A stretch of DNA of 64,000 nucleotides. It comes from Strobilurus pachycystidiatus. Lineage: Eukaryota > Basidiomycota > Agaricomycetes > Agaricales > Physalacriaceae. The DNA lies in the NCBI GenBank assembly GCA_019915135.1, contig JAHLMK010000006.1, forward strand, positions 372,001 through 436,000. Reading direction: 5' to 3'. The translations under genes were made by a program, and so were the position numbers. Shown here in pieces: positions 8,930 through 20,840 of this stretch; the stretch's first letter is position 1; the number at the start of each line of letters is the position of its first letter. The notes beneath the pieces were generated by a model that saw only the letters and a list, made by a program, of their open reading frames with translations, did not search any database and was not told the DNA's origin.

Positions 8930-10990
8930 GTAACATTCTGTATGAACTTGGATCTCAGCACTGAGCTGATTGACTCACCAGCCGTCAATCTCCAATGTTG
9001 CTCGCCGGCGGGGCATTTGAGTTGACGGAACTCGGATCCTGAAATGAACCAAGGTGAACTTCAACGTTGACGAAAAGGGTGTTGGAAAACTCACCTGATG
9101 TGAATAGGCCTGCTCGTCGTGTCGCAACATTCCCAGGCCCGCGGATTGCCAGGAACAAGGTAGGCGCGCGTCAGAGACATGGCGCGCATAACAGACTTAG
9201 CCATAACCAGGGCAACGATATCCTGTCAATGCCGGACGCGAGATACTGTAGGGATTCGCCTCGCCGGCGCTTGGCGAAAACTCAAACATAAGCTATGAAA
9301 AGTCGTTAGAGGTCACCGGAGAGCTCGTCGTTCATTTGGGTCGGTCCGCGGGGCGTTGATACGTCGTCTCGGCACGTTCTCATGCACTGGACATGAGGAG
9401 AGGCTGAAGATACGGTTAGCGACATCTGTAGATCAAGATTGCCACGATAAACTTACCTTGGAATGATCCGCATGAAGGATGGGACAGCAGCGAGGGTCCG
9501 GAGTGTATAGCCACCACGTCGCCTCGCCGGCGGGGCGTCGCGATCCAGGAGAAATCGGGGTTTTGGAGTCTGAAAAGTTGTCAAAACGTGAACGTTGATG
9601 GGAACACTTTCGGGAACTCACTACTCTTTTAGGGCGGTCCGCCCGGCGTCGATACGTCGTCTCGACGCATCTTGGGCACAGAGGCTGGGAACGACATCAA
9701 TGGGAGTCCGGAAATCGAAAGAACAATGAACACACCTCGGATACAACCACAGCACAAAGGGAGAGCAGCGCCTAGCTGCTGTCAAAGTAGAGGGTCCAGC
9801 CGAGACGTCGCCTCGCCGGCGGGGCATCTGGGCTCAGCGAATTTCGGTTTTGAGCTGTGAAAAGTCGTTAGAATTTGAACGTATCTGAACAAACTCAGAA
9901 ACTCACCACTCATTTAAGCCGGTCCGCCCGGCGTCGATGGGTAATCTTGGGGCATCTTCGAGTACGGAATATGGCGTAGAGGCTGGGAACGGTGTCAATG
10001 GGGTGCGGATACCTCAGAACGACAAGCAAATGCATCGGGACAGCCCACGGCAAGGGCAGAACAGCAGCGCAAAGCTGCCGTCAACTTCGACATTCCTGAT
10101 CGTATGGCCGTGACGCCGCCTCGCCGGCGGGGCGTCTAGGTCCAGCGACTTACGCGATTTCGAGCTCTGAAAAGTCGTCAGAAAGTGAACGTAGGTCAAA
10201 ACACTTTTGCAAACTCACCATCCATGCGAGGCGAGGCGGTCCGCCCGGCGTCGATACGTCGTCCCACAACGTTTGCAGGCACCAGAAGAGGACGGGAAGG
10301 GATGTGAAGGGACACAGGAGTGTGGCGCAATAACACGCCGATGGTTAACAGATCCTGGAGGCCGTGAGCTGCGGGAAATGATTGAAATATCCTTGTTAGG
10401 CATGTACAAGCAACTCACATGTGCACACGAATGGGTCTTCAACCCCATTCGCAAACCGGGACAGCAGCTTGGCGGCTGCTGTCTACGGACCTGGAAGCAC
10501 GGGAGTTCGCCTCGCCGGCGGGGCGTCAACCCCAGACAATTTGAGGTAAAAATACCCTGGAAAAGTCGTCAGTCAACCTCAAAACGCTGAGCAAATGTGG
10601 TGGAGCTTGAACTTACGGGTATGGACACAAAAGCCCCGTGAAAGTTGCCATAGTGCTCGGAACATTACCAACCTGCTACAAAACGGCGCATGAGCTCAGA
10701 ATCATGCTGGGAAGGTAGGAAGTGGACTTACGAGGACGTTGGAAAGCAGTGCCGGCAAATGCCGGGCATTCTTGTTCTTCGTCCTCGTAAACGACGACGA
10801 CGTGGCACCCCGACGGCGGCCATCCTCAACGACTTGTAGGTCCTGACGACACGTCCTGGTGCTCAGAAAACGCGCAAAAGGTCTACAGGAGGCATCAGGG
10901 AACAGCGCAGAAGGTGTTGACTGAGGAGACTCTTACCGACGACGACGGTGAGTGTCAGAGTCTCTTCGTACTTTCCGGTACTGGTGTACG
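8930..10990 (-). repeat. Array of paired small exons, unit A (Arg/Cys-rich peptides)
   Basis: On the minus strand two exon types alternate about every 300 bp. Type 1 encodes LDxDAPPARRRHGHT-like peptides; copies lie near 9015, 9255, 9520, 9815, 10120 and 10515. Type 2 encodes CxRCxTTYRRRADR-like peptides with a CxxC pair, near 9345, 9645, 9930 and 10245. Good acceptors (branch CTGAC then TTTTCAG) and GTGAGT donors flank them. A possible first exon at 10747-10838 starts MAAVGVPRRRR and ends with ICRHC before a GTAAGT donor. Several exon copies carry frame-breaking indels or stops. It may be a decayed multi-exon gene grown by exon duplication. I do not recognise the family; the CxxC pair suggests zinc binding but nothing proves it. 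Confidence 0.45.
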
Positions 10991-10999
10991 AGTTGAGGG

Positions 11000-11680
11000 A
11001 GAGTGGGATGGAGGGTGGGAGGATGGAGGGAGAAGAAGGCTACGGTATTTATGAGCTTGGGTTGATGGTGGTGAGAGGAAAAGGAGGGTGGGAACTTTCA
11101 TCTCATCCAGGTCCCGCAACAACATCACAACCGGTCCCACTAATCTGCAACAGTAAGCGGATTGGTACCTCCGCGGCTCCGCCCGGCTCTTGGTTTCAAA
11201 GGGGGCACACTGTTGTTATCACAACATTGGGCGTGCTTTGGAATAGAGAGACGGGAGGGCCGCAATGATGAGAATCACAGAGCTGGGCAAGGCTTTTGAC
11301 TTTGATGAGGAGGAGCTTGTGACAATATGTAAGATTGGTGAGAGCAACACTGAGCTTGAGCAATTCAGAATATATGAGAGCTTTGAGGATTTGATGCGAG
11401 ACTTGGACGCGGTGACAGTGAATTTTGAACGGACATGTTGAGGTGATTCAGACTACAAATAGGATGCAAGTAAAGCGTTGGCAAATCTATCATGGCGGCA
11501 AACACGGGCGTGGCAAAAAAGTAGAATGTGGAATGTGGTGTCCGACGAGAATTGAACAGTCAGGCTGACAAAAACAACGGGACGCCGAGACGCGCGAAGC
11601 CACTCAGGCAAAAGCACATAAGACGTCTGAGGGGCAGCGTGACATATCAGGGTTCATGTCGCGTTTGGCGTGCAATATTG
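11000..11680. other. Module spacer, no supported gene (unit A)
   Basis: The sequence recurs at about 19280-19955 and 29930-30605. On the minus strand a TATA-like CATAAATACC near 11042-11051 could serve the paired-exon array. A tRNA-like B-box (GTTCAATTC, minus strand, about 11548-11556) is present but no cloverleaf forms. I see no other feature. Confidence 0.4.
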
Positions 11681-11681
11681 T

Positions 11682-11957
11682 CATCATCCGTTGGAGAGTT
11701 CTTTCTTTGGAGCAAACACAAGAGTCATCACCTGAAAAGGCTTCATTAGCTAGCAGACTAATGTCAGTACATACCGCATTGTGCCGAGCCCGTAACCTCA
11801 CTAATACACGTCTCGTCACCACCGCCTCAGTTCCTACTTTCAAGCACCTGGGAGCGCCCAGAACATTCATCAGAACGGTCCCGGATCCATCCCTGAAGGC
11901 GCCAAGTGAATGACAAAGTCCCAAAGTCCGAATCAGGAAGAAAGTTACCAAGTTCAT
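11682..11957 (-). CDS. Possible small two-exon gene, unit A
   Basis: An ATG at 11957 opens a 61-codon exon (11957-11775). A short intron with strong sites (GTATGTACTGAC ... TTTTCAG, 11774-11730) joins it in phase to a last exon (11729-11682) ending KKELSNG. The 76-aa product has a hydrophobic start (MNLVTFFLIR) and a basic middle (RRVLVRLRARHN). No domain is recognised. Equivalent sequence stands at 20232-19957 and 30882-30607 with a few amino-acid changes. It could equally be a chance frame in a repeated spacer. Confidence 0.25.
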
Positions 11958-12183
11958 TCGCGCGTTGCTTGCGCTACACGACCTCTCTCCCTCCGTCGTT
12001 TTGCACGGCTGTAGATGCTAAAAATCCAGTAGGATTGCGTCCAAAAATCAAAATGTTCGGAGAAGGTGGAGGTAAGAAATCAAGATCGTGAGCCAGGATG
12101 TTTGGGATAAGGCTGTGCACGTGCTATGACGCATACGTGCTTGTTCTCCTTCTCTCACCACCTCTCGCGCTCTCTTGCTCACT

Positions 12184-12202
12184 GTGCGCGCAAAGCGCGC
12201 AC
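12184..12202. repeat. Perfect 8-bp GC-rich hairpin, unit A
   Basis: GTGCGCGC and GCGCGCAC are separated by AAA. The same hairpin is kept without change at 20459-20477 and 31109-31127. Confidence 0.6.
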
Positions 12203-12565
12203 CTCCGGCCTTGGTGTGCCTTGCCGGTGCCTTACCGACTCTCGACGACTCTCTACCTTGCTCGCTCCCTCCCAATCTACATACAAAAGTTATGTCTATC
12301 GCTCCGGATTGCTCGATCGGACTCGACGCGCACCGGGGGACAACCTTTCACTGTTGAAATCACTCGAAATCTTTCTGGGATGACACACCATGACACCGTT
12401 TTGTGACCTGTATGCGTACGAATCCCTGCAGCGTCGGCAAACCACTGGAATGGATTCGATGTGATTGGTCTTCTCGGATGTCTTGAGGCCCACGGGCGGC
12501 TATCTCGGTGGATGAATGGTCAGGATGATTGCATAGATGTCCGCTCTGATGCGGGTAGGTTTTGG

Positions 12566-12573
12566 TATATAAG
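12566..12573 (+). promoter_or_regulatory. TATA box of the spliced transcript candidate, unit A
   Basis: TATATAAG within GGTATATAAGGGAGGGG lies 123 nt upstream of the ATG at 12696. It is conserved at 20841-20848 and 31491-31498. Confidence 0.5.
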
Positions 12574-12695
12574 GGAGGGGGTTTCGGTAAGTCGACATTA
12601 TCCGCCTTCCCCACTTCGCCTCTCACACAAGGGTTTCAGCATATTTTGACCATCTACCACCTTGATCACATTCCACTTGACTGTCCCCCTCGACG

Positions 12696-13088
12696 ATGCT
12701 TGATTCTCCACCCTCGCCGCAACACTCCTCTCAACTTGGATTCCGGCGCATTTGGTATGCTCTACTTTCTTTCTTGTTACCTGTCCTTTCTTTCAATTAT
12801 ACTGTTCGTGATCTTGAACCTACTGCTCTCAAGCTTGTGCGTCTACAGCTCTGGGCTTCTTCGCTGTTCTCTTCTCACATCGTCTTATTCGTTCCGAAAC
12901 TGCTAACACGCCTCACAGAAACTCACCTTACCTCAAGACTTCACCGGGCTCAAGACTTCTTACCAATGGCCTCAATAGTGCCTCAAGACTACCGGTCAAG
13001 TAATATTTGACTTTGCGAGTCTCAAGTCAAGGTGAGTTTCATTGATTTCCCGCGATCGTTGCTTATTCTCTTACCACGACCATCATAG
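12696..13088 (+). ncRNA. TATA-driven spliced transcript candidate with a 19-aa ORF, unit A
   Basis: The ATG at 12696 is followed by a classic-looking intron at 12755-12918 (GTATGC ... GCTAACACGCCTCACAG), an exon at 12919-13031 and a second intron at 13032-13088 (GTGAGT ... CATCATAG). Splicing the first intron creates a TGA at the junction, leaving a 19-residue peptide that starts MLDSPPSPQH and ends GFRRI. Unspliced, the frame runs 104 codons. The equivalent in units B and C also gives 19 residues with a junction TGA. Either a short-peptide message or a long noncoding RNA fits; neither is proven. Confidence 0.4.
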
Positions 13089-13298
13089 GCCGTCTGCACT
13101 CAACGGCGACATCTCCGGCAACAACGACTATGCGCAACGATGTGCATCGACTCGGTAAATGATACTTAACCGTCGATCTGACAGGATATCGCGACCGCCG
13201 CTCTTCCCGACGCCGAATTCGACCTCAAGTCCAACATCGGAATAACGTCAAATTTCTGCAAATCCCAATCTCAAGATACTGTCCACCACGCCGCCTCT

Positions 13299-14337
13299 CC
13301 TTTTGTCAATGCACACAGCGACGTGGTACATGCTCGCATGGGCGCCCTGCGATTTTCATTGGCAATCTTGCGCACGTCGCGCCCGCTGGAGGCCGCCGAC
13401 GGCGGGAGCGCATCCGGGTCGGGGCGTCGGGATTGCGCAGGCTAACGGCGGGTTGACGGTGCCTATTGCTAATTCGATGCTCTGGGACGACGGACTCAAC
13501 TGCTCGAGTAGAACGGTACGCCGTAGCGCCCGCGGTACGCCCTTTTGATTCTGATCAAATATCGGTAACCTGATTGCCCATATTCAGCACTACCAGCGCC
13601 GCGACAATGACATAAGTGGCTTCCAGGACGATAGGTATGCGAACTCCACCATTTATCACAGCCCTCGCCGACGCTTGGCGCCTGCTGGACGTCTATCTTG
13701 GTGGAAGGCGGGACCTCGGTCGGGACGGCGGGATCTCGCAATGCAGTTGTGGTGCGGCCGGTGCCACCTGTGCTCCAGTAGTCAAGGAATCTGCTTTCGG
13801 ACCTTTGAGTGGCATGGTGCTGTACAGCGCACTGGGTACGTCGTCAAGTTTTTGTATCAAGTCCTATGTACTAAATGTCTACATTCAGACGTTGGCGTTG
13901 CCCAGCCGACGGCAGTATTACCTCTTAGGACTTCAACTCGGCAGAAAGTCACAGCGGACACAAGTTTTCCCGACGTCTGGCGGCCATTGGAGATCGATCT
14001 CGGACTGGGGCGGGACATCACGGGGACGGGATTTGGTACGGTGACGAGGAACTATGAGAATGTGGAGTGGGAGGGTGTTGGTGAGGCTGAGGCTGAAATG
14101 CCAGCCAGCTATGATGAATGGGCCGTTGCCAGCTTCTTTGTGCCGGTCTACAGCTCGAACAGCAATGGCACTGGATCCATGTCCGACCTCGTCGGTGCTG
14201 TCTCCTACGTCGTTTCTGTTGCCGCTTCGAGGGCTGCCCAGGACTCTGTCGTCCGCATGTCCCTTGGTGGTGGCAGGTCTCCTTCTCTTGACCTTGCCAT
14301 CAGCCGTGCGGTGGAAGCTGGTCTGACTTTCCTATGA
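13299..14337 (+). pseudogene. Chimeric multi-exon remnant fused to dead subtilase fragment (copy B+)
   Basis: From about 13300 several exon-like stretches with short introns (for example 13838-13891, GTACGT to CATTCAG) can be read in one frame into LGLGRDITGTGFGTV. From about 14059 they fuse to the last third of the dead subtilase, VEWEGVGEAEAEMPASYDE to VEAGLTFL. The I9 part and both the Asp and His motifs are absent. The upstream part matches, with much divergence, the segments at 21.5-21.9 and 32.2-32.6 kb. The junction shows that this module's left edge differs from that of the later modules. No function is assigned to the upstream part. Confidence 0.55.
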
Positions 14338-14981
14338 AGTGTTACTTGGGTGGAAGTATTATTTGTGCGTGAGTAGACAGTACATGGTATGGGCTACAGT
14401 ATTCACTGAAGGGTATAGTATGTAGGTTCATGTCGATTCCAGAGAATTCAATTGATGATATCAAGTCTTCAAGGTATGGTATGGGCTACAGTATTTACTA
14501 AATGGTACAGTATGTAAGTTCAAGTCGTTTGTAGAAAATTCAGATAATGAAATCGAATCGTCAAGCTCCCGCCCTCGTTTAATCCTCATTATTCTTGATC
14601 CGTCTATAGAACTGGAAGGTTGATAGCGTGATCGCCGACACACAATGAGGATATCAAAGTGCTCAGAACAAAATGGTGCGAATAGCGAGGACGGCATCGC
14701 GTATCCGTAGCGGTAAATGTCGGCAAGGTCTCGGGCGAGCAAACGGCTCTATTACCTGCAAGTACAAGATATTCGTAAGTACTACGAATACTCGACGCAC
14801 CCTTGCAGACGTCCGGCAGCCACGCAATTCTCATGCTCCTCACAGCTAGAGGATAATATCATCCTCGGTTTGACAAAACTACTAGATTACATTGAAAGAG
14901 CGAGATCATAACGTCATATAGTACAAAGATGTAACCAACTATAGATATGTGTATGCAGACAGTCCATGTACCTCTATCCAA
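14338..14981. repeat. Convergent intergenic spacer, copy B
   Basis: Near-identical to 6013-6655; no gene seen. Confidence 0.6.
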
Positions 14982-16577
14982 TCATGCACTTGTCGCGTTG
15001 TTGAAGATCAACAAGTTCGGCGACGCGGCGTCAAGATCATTGAGCGCGCCCTTGGTGGCAAGACCAAGCAGGGCTAGCTTCAACTGCGCGGTCGTGAGGG
15101 TCTTGGGCTTGCCAGGGACGGGCGCAAACACCTGCGGCGCGGGCAGGAACGATGTGATCCAGCGAGGAAGCACGGCCTGCGCGAGCTCGTAAATTGACAA
15201 TGCCTTCTGGCTCTCGAGAGCGAGGGGAACAAAGTCCTTGGAGATGGTAGGGTCGAACGTGGCATGGGGGTAGATGGAGAGGAGGTACGCCAAGAGACCG
15301 GCAACGTGGGGAGAGGCCATGGAAGTACCGGACAGGACGGCAACGGCGTTGGGGGAACCCTTGTAGGTGGACTGGATGTTCAAGCCGGGACCGAAGACGT
15401 CCACGCATTTGCCGATGTTGGAGAAGTAGGCACGGTCGTCGGAGAGGGTGGAGGCACCGACGGTGACGGCCTTCTCAGCGGAAGCGGGAGAGTAGTTGCA
15501 GGCGTCCTTGTTGTCGTTACCTAGACAAAAGTTAGCGAAGAGAACGTCGACTTGGAGCACAAACTTACCAGCAGCAACGGCAAAGTGCAGACCGGATTCG
15601 ACAGCACGGTTGACGGCAAGGTCGAGGGAAGGAGACTTGCCGCCACCGAGGGACATGTTCGCAACGGAGCCCTTGTGCTTTGTCTTTCCGGTTGCCTTGA
15701 ACTCAGCCTCTGCGGCGGCAGCCTTCGCAGCGGCAGCGGAGGCGGCATAGGAGACACCACCGACGACGTCGGACATGGAACCACTCCCATTCGAGCCGAG
15801 GACCTTCACAGCGATGAGGTTGGCAGCCTTGGCGACACCGAATCTGGAACCGGCAATGGTACCTGCGCAGTGAGAGCCGTGACCGTTGCCGTCCTCATCG
15901 ACATCGTTCGGGATGGTCTTGCCCCAAGTGGCACGGCCCTCGAAGTCGACGTGCTCAATATTGATGCCGGTGTCAACGACGTACACGTCGACACCCTCGC
16001 CTCCCTCTGACGCGTAGAGATACTTGGTGAATGTGCCGAAGGACAGCTTAGGCCGGTGGGCGACACGAGCGAGACCCTGTGCGTGAACGACCAGTCAGAT
16101 ATACACGTCACACGAACAGCAAGGGCCAATGACTCACCCAAGGAGCGCCCTTCTGCTGGGAAATGTCGTCCGAAACCTCGTGAACGGCGAACTCAGTGGT
16201 CTTCACCACCTGGTCAACCTCGATGTACTCGACCTCCGGCTGCGCGCGGAGGCGCTCGACGGTGCCCTGTGATAGCCGGGCGTGATAACCGTTGATGTGC
16301 TGGTATACCTGCTGTAACCCAGACGCCACCTCTGCGACAAGGGGCTCCTCGCAACAAGAGTGGTAAAGGTCGACATGGTGGTTAGGATGGAAACAGGAGC
16401 TGGACGAATTCGGATGACAACGCGGCTATGTGAGAGTACGCGTCGTGCGGCTGCTTCTGTTCTCTGCTTCGCGGCTCCACCTCACGGCTTCTCTTCACGT
16501 CGCGTCCTCCTCACGCCGCGCTCCTCCCTCCCTTGGTCATTGGCGTGGACATCCCTCGATTCGGTGCGGGGTGGCAT
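14982..16577 (-). CDS. Proteinase K-like S8 subtilase, copy B (leader exon lost)
   Basis: Exon 2 is 16076-15569 and exon 3 is 15520-14982. The Asp, His, oxyanion Asn and Ser motifs are complete and the amino-acid sequence is the same as copies A, C and D. Differences from A, such as GGT for GGC and TCA for TCG, are silent. The 214-bp deletion in the first exon is the same as in copy A. The proposed in-phase upstream exon is 16577-16515, joined to 16425-16138. It differs from A in two residues, reading ANDQ instead of ADAQ, and stays in frame. If that exon is not used, no start codon serves the catalytic frame and the copy would be a pseudogene. Confidence 0.65.
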
Positions 16578-16782
16578 CTGCGTCGTCTTGCAAGGTGCTG
16601 GGGTGGTTTGGCGGCGGCGTTGGCGTGTTGGCGTGGGTGCAGTCGCCGTGGTGGTGTTGGGAGAAAACAATTCGCTACCCCGGGTGTTCCTCGCCCAATC
16701 CGGCTCCCTCCCTTGATCTCTGTCCTCACGTTCGCAAGTGGCCTCAAACGACTCGTATTCACTTTCTACGTATTCTACTACT

Positions 16783-16790
16783 CTTATATA
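16783..16790 (-). promoter_or_regulatory. TATA box upstream of subtilase copy B
   Basis: TATATAAG on the minus strand, in the same relative place as at 8457-8464. Confidence 0.45.
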
Positions 16791-16939
16791 AGCCGTTGTG
16801 GCCTCTGGATCGCTCTCCCCTCTGCTCGAGACAAGCCCGCAAAAAAAATGGCCATGGTTTCCCCTCCCAGCCGGGACGTGGCTTTCAGAAAAAAAAATCA
16901 AGTCCCACCCCGAAGAGTGGGACTCGGAAATGTGTTTAG

Positions 16940-17530
16940 CTGGAAAGGTCAGTAACCAAATCTCGTCTACAAGGTAAGCTAATTCCGTTACCTTCTATTC
17001 TGGTGACTTGCCCACCGATGCTGATTCGTCGGTCTCATTTACAAAGGTGAGCTTATTACATTTGCTCGAACGCGCTGCCATTCGTTAGGCGCCCGTTACC
17101 AGATCCGTCATCCGTCATGCAAGTCAGAATTCACGTACCTGCGGATCGCGCTCTTACGATTCGTTGCCTCGCGACATTCCTCGGCTCCTCGCAAAGGTAA
17201 GTAATGCGGTTTCAGTTGGCTTGTTTAGGTTGAGCTGATGAAAATTTGACTACATGTGCACTCACTGGCTTTCGATCCTTTGTTCCGGCGTGTTGACGCG
17301 TTCCTTTGCTCCACGCGTTCCTTGACTCGATGGCCAAGACGGGGCGTTTCGATTGCCGAACATCCTACCCGAAATGTGCAAGGCAAGTTCAATGTTGACG
17401 TTCACGGAGATGACTATCTAGCAACTTACCAGGATAGCGTTACGTCGATTCAGCGTGCTCAGGGTCTCGATCTGCCTAGGAACAAGGTCAGTCTAAGTCT
17501 TTGCTAGACATGTGAACTGACTATAGCCAA
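16940..17530. other. Spacer with + strand donor-like sites, unit B
   Basis: Three AAG|GT donor-like sites follow one another on the + strand (about 16973, 17046 and 17195), with a longer open stretch at 17256-17507. No protein family is recognised. An identical copy lies at 27590-28180. In unit A the equivalent stretch (8590-8930) is shorter and diverged. Confidence 0.35.
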
Positions 17531-17539
17531 GGCCACAAT

Positions 17540-19240
17540 GGCCGCGGGACTCGCCTCGCCGGCGGGCGTCGTCCTTGCCAAAGTCACTAAAGGCAACTCA
17601 CGGTTCATTTCAGTCGGTCCGCGTGGCGTCGAGAAGTCGTGTCGAGGAATTTTCAGACACTGGAGATCTGGGACAAAGGTCAATAAGTGCTACAGACATA
17701 AGGCATGATGGACTCACTGAAGATGTTCCATAGCAGAATGGGACGTCAGCCTTCCGAGCCGTGTAGCCGTGAGTTCGCCTCGCCGGCGGGGCGTCTGCGT
17801 CCGGAGATTTTTGGAAAGTTTTGGCTGTAAAAGTCATCGGGAAACAAGTTGAATTGACAACAATCCCTATAGCTCACCAGACATGTTTGGCAGTCTGCGC
17901 GGCGTCAATGCACTGCCCCAACGTGGCGGAAGCTGAGAGCAGCGTGAGCAAGGTCCCGAGAACATGAGAAGGAAGAACATACCTCAAAATCTATCACAGC
18001 CGGTGGTGGGACAGCAAATCGCAGCTGTTGTCGACGTGGAAGATCCGGAGCGTATATCCGTCACGTCGCCTTGCCGGCGGGGCGTCCAATTTCAGCGAAT
18101 TTCGGAAAATTTCAACTGTAACAGTCGTCAGGGAGCAAGTCTAAGTAAGAACAATTCTGATAGCTCACCAGGTATTTGTTGCGGTCTGCGCGGCGTCGAT
18201 ACGCTGTCTCGAGGCAATTCTGGGCACAGGATATGTGTTAGAGGCTGGGAACAACATCAGTGGGATGCGGACATCTTAGAACGACAAGCGCGTACCTCTG
18301 GACACCGACGTTAAACAGAGGGAGAGCAGCGCGTAGCTGCTGTCCAGTTCGGGCTTTCTGACCGTCTGACCGTGACGTCGCCTCGCCGGCGGGGCGTCTG
18401 GGTCCAGCGATTTTCGGGATTTTCCGCTCTGAAAAGTCGTCAGAAAGTGAACGTAGATCAAAACACTTTCAAAAACTCACCATCCATGCGAGGCCGTCCG
18501 CCCGGCGTCGATACAACGCCTTCAGACACCGGAAGTATTTGGGGACGATGCAGAGGAAGACGGAGAGTGTGGCGCAATAATGCGCTGGTGGTTAACAGGT
18601 CCTGGGGGCCGTGAGCTGCGAGAGATGAGTCAGAACATTCTTGATAAGCATGTACAATTAACTCACAGGTACACACGAATGAGCTCTTCGACCCCATTCG
18701 CAATCCGGGACCGCAGTGTGGCGGCTGCTGTCTACGCGTATCTTGCCGGACCTTGGAGCGCGGGGGTTCGCCTCGCCGGCGAGGCGTCAACCTCAGGAAC
18801 TTTGAGGTAAAAACACCCTGAAAAGTCGTCAGTCAACCTCAAAATGCTTACCAAATGTGGCGAAAGTTGAAGTCACCGGTAGGAGTACCAGGGCCCTGTG
18901 AAAATTGCTATGGTGCTCGAAACATGATCAACACGCTGAAAGCAATGAATGAGCTCAAAAGTACGTTGAAGAAGGAGGAAATGGACTTACGAGGACGGTG
19001 GGGTATGACCGAAAGCAGTGCCGGCAAATGCCGGGATTTCTTGTTCTTCGTCCTCGTAAACGACGACGACGTGGCACCCCGACGGCAGCCAATTTCGAGG
19101 ACTCATTGTACTTGACGACACGTCCTGGCACTTGGAGAACGCGCAAAATGTCTACAGGAAGCGTCAGGGAACAGCATAGAAGGCGTTGACGGAGGAGACA
19201 CTTACCAACGACGACGACGGTGAGAGTCAGAATGTCTTTG
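17540..19240 (-). repeat. Array of paired small exons, unit B
   Basis: Type 1 exons (DADAPPARRTHGYT, DPDAPPARRRHGQT and similar) lie near 17550, 17775, 18075, 18385 and 18775. Decayed type 2 exons lie between them. Arrangement and splice sites follow unit A, but the sequence has diverged and some type 2 copies lost the CxxC frame. The first-exon equivalent reads GVPRRRRLRGRRTRNPGIC and lies at about 19020-19090. Confidence 0.45.
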
Positions 19241-19956
19241 TACTTGGCAGTACTGGTGTATGACTGGAAGGACGGTGGGATGGAGGGCGGGAAGGATGAA
19301 GAGAAGCAGAAGGCGACGGTATTTATGAGCTTGGTTGATGGTGGTGAGAGGAAAAGGAGGGTGGGAACTTTCATCTCATCCAGGTCCCTTGCAACAACAT
19401 CACAACCGGTCCCACTAATCTGCAACAGTAAGCGGATCAGTACCTCCGCGGCTCCGCCCGGCTCTTGATTCCAAAGGGGGCACACTGTTGTTATCACAAC
19501 ATTGGGCGTGCTTTGGAATAGAGAGACGGGAGGGCCGCAATGATGAGAATCACAGAGCTGGGCAAGGCTTTTGACTTTGATGAGGAGGAGCTTGTGACAA
19601 TAGGTAAGATTGGTGAGAGCAACACTGAGCTTGAGCAATTCAGAATATATGAGAGCTTTGAGGATTTGATGCGAGACTTGGACGCGGTGACAGTGAATTT
19701 TGAACGGACATGTTGAGGTGATTCAGACTACAAATAGGATGCAAGTAAAGCGTTGGCAAATCTATCATGGCGGCAAACACGGGCGTGGCAAAAAAGTAGA
19801 ATGTGGAATGTGGTGTCCGACGAGAATTGAACAGTCAGGCTGACAAAAACAACGGGACGCCGAGACGCGCGAAGCCACTCAGGCAAAAGCACATAAGACG
19901 TGTGAGGGGCAGCGTGACATATCAGGGTTCATGTCGCGTTTGGCGTGCAATATTAT

Positions 19957-20232
19957 CATCATCCGTTGGAGAGTTCTTTCTTTGGAGCAAACACAAGAGT
20001 CATCACCTGAAAAGGCTTCATTAGCTAGCAGACTAATGTCAGTACATACCGCATTGTGCCGAGCCCGTAACCTCACTAATACACGTCTCGTCACCACCGC
20101 CTCAGTTCCTACTTTCAAGCACCTGGGAGCGCCCAGAACATTCATCAGAACGGTCCCGGATCCATCCCTGAAGGCGCCAAGTGAATGACAAAGTCCCATG
20201 GTCCGAATCAGGAAGAAAGTTACCAAGTTCAT
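19957..20232 (-). CDS. Possible small two-exon gene, unit B
   Basis: This corresponds to 11682-11957, with the same intron. One changed residue lies near the start (RTMGLC instead of RTLGLC). Function unknown and coding status unsure. Confidence 0.2.
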
Positions 20233-20458
20233 TCGCGCGTTGCTTGCGCTACACGACCTCTCTCCCTCCGTCGTTTTGCACGGCTGTAGATGCTAAAAAT
20301 CCAGTAGGATTGCGTCCAAAAATCAAAATGTTCGGAGAAGGTGGAGGTAAGAAATCAAGATCGTGAGCCAGGATGTTTGGGATAAGGCTGTGCACGTGCT
20401 ATGACGCATACGTGCTTGTTCTCCTTCTCCCACCACCTCTCGCGCTCTCTTGCTCACT

Positions 20459-20477
20459 GTGCGCGCAAAGCGCGCAC
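20459..20477. repeat. Perfect 8-bp GC-rich hairpin, unit B
   Basis: Identical to 12184-12202. Confidence 0.6.
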
Positions 20478-20840
20478 CTCCGGCCTTGGTGTGCCTTTCC
20501 GGTGCCTTACCGACTCTCGACGACTCTCTACCTTGCTCGCTCCCTCCCAATCTACATACAAAAGTTATGTCTATCGCTCCGGATTGCTCGACCGGACTCG
20601 ACGCGCACCGGGGGACGACATTCCACTGGCCAAATCGCTCGAACCTACTTTTGGATGACGAATCATGACTACGCATCATTGCCTGGGCGCGTACGAATCC
20701 TTGTGGCGTCGGCAAACCACTGGAATGGATTCGATGTGATTGGTCTTCTCGGATATCTTGGGGCCCACGGGCGGCTAGCTCGGTCGATTGATGGTCAGGA
20801 TGATTGCGTAGATGTCCGCTCTGATGCGGATGTGTTTTGG

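Noticed and set aside
11160..11400. Minus-strand frame of over 200 codons in units B and C (about 18955-19638 and 29605-30288)
   Set aside because: It runs through introns and promoter-like sequence, is interrupted in unit A, and has no protein-like pattern beyond the short first exon of the paired-exon array.
11530..11620. tRNA-like A and B boxes on the minus strand (GCCTGAGTGG and GTTCAATTC)
   Set aside because: The acceptor and T stems do not pair and no anticodon arm can be drawn, so neither a tRNA nor a clear SINE head is supported.
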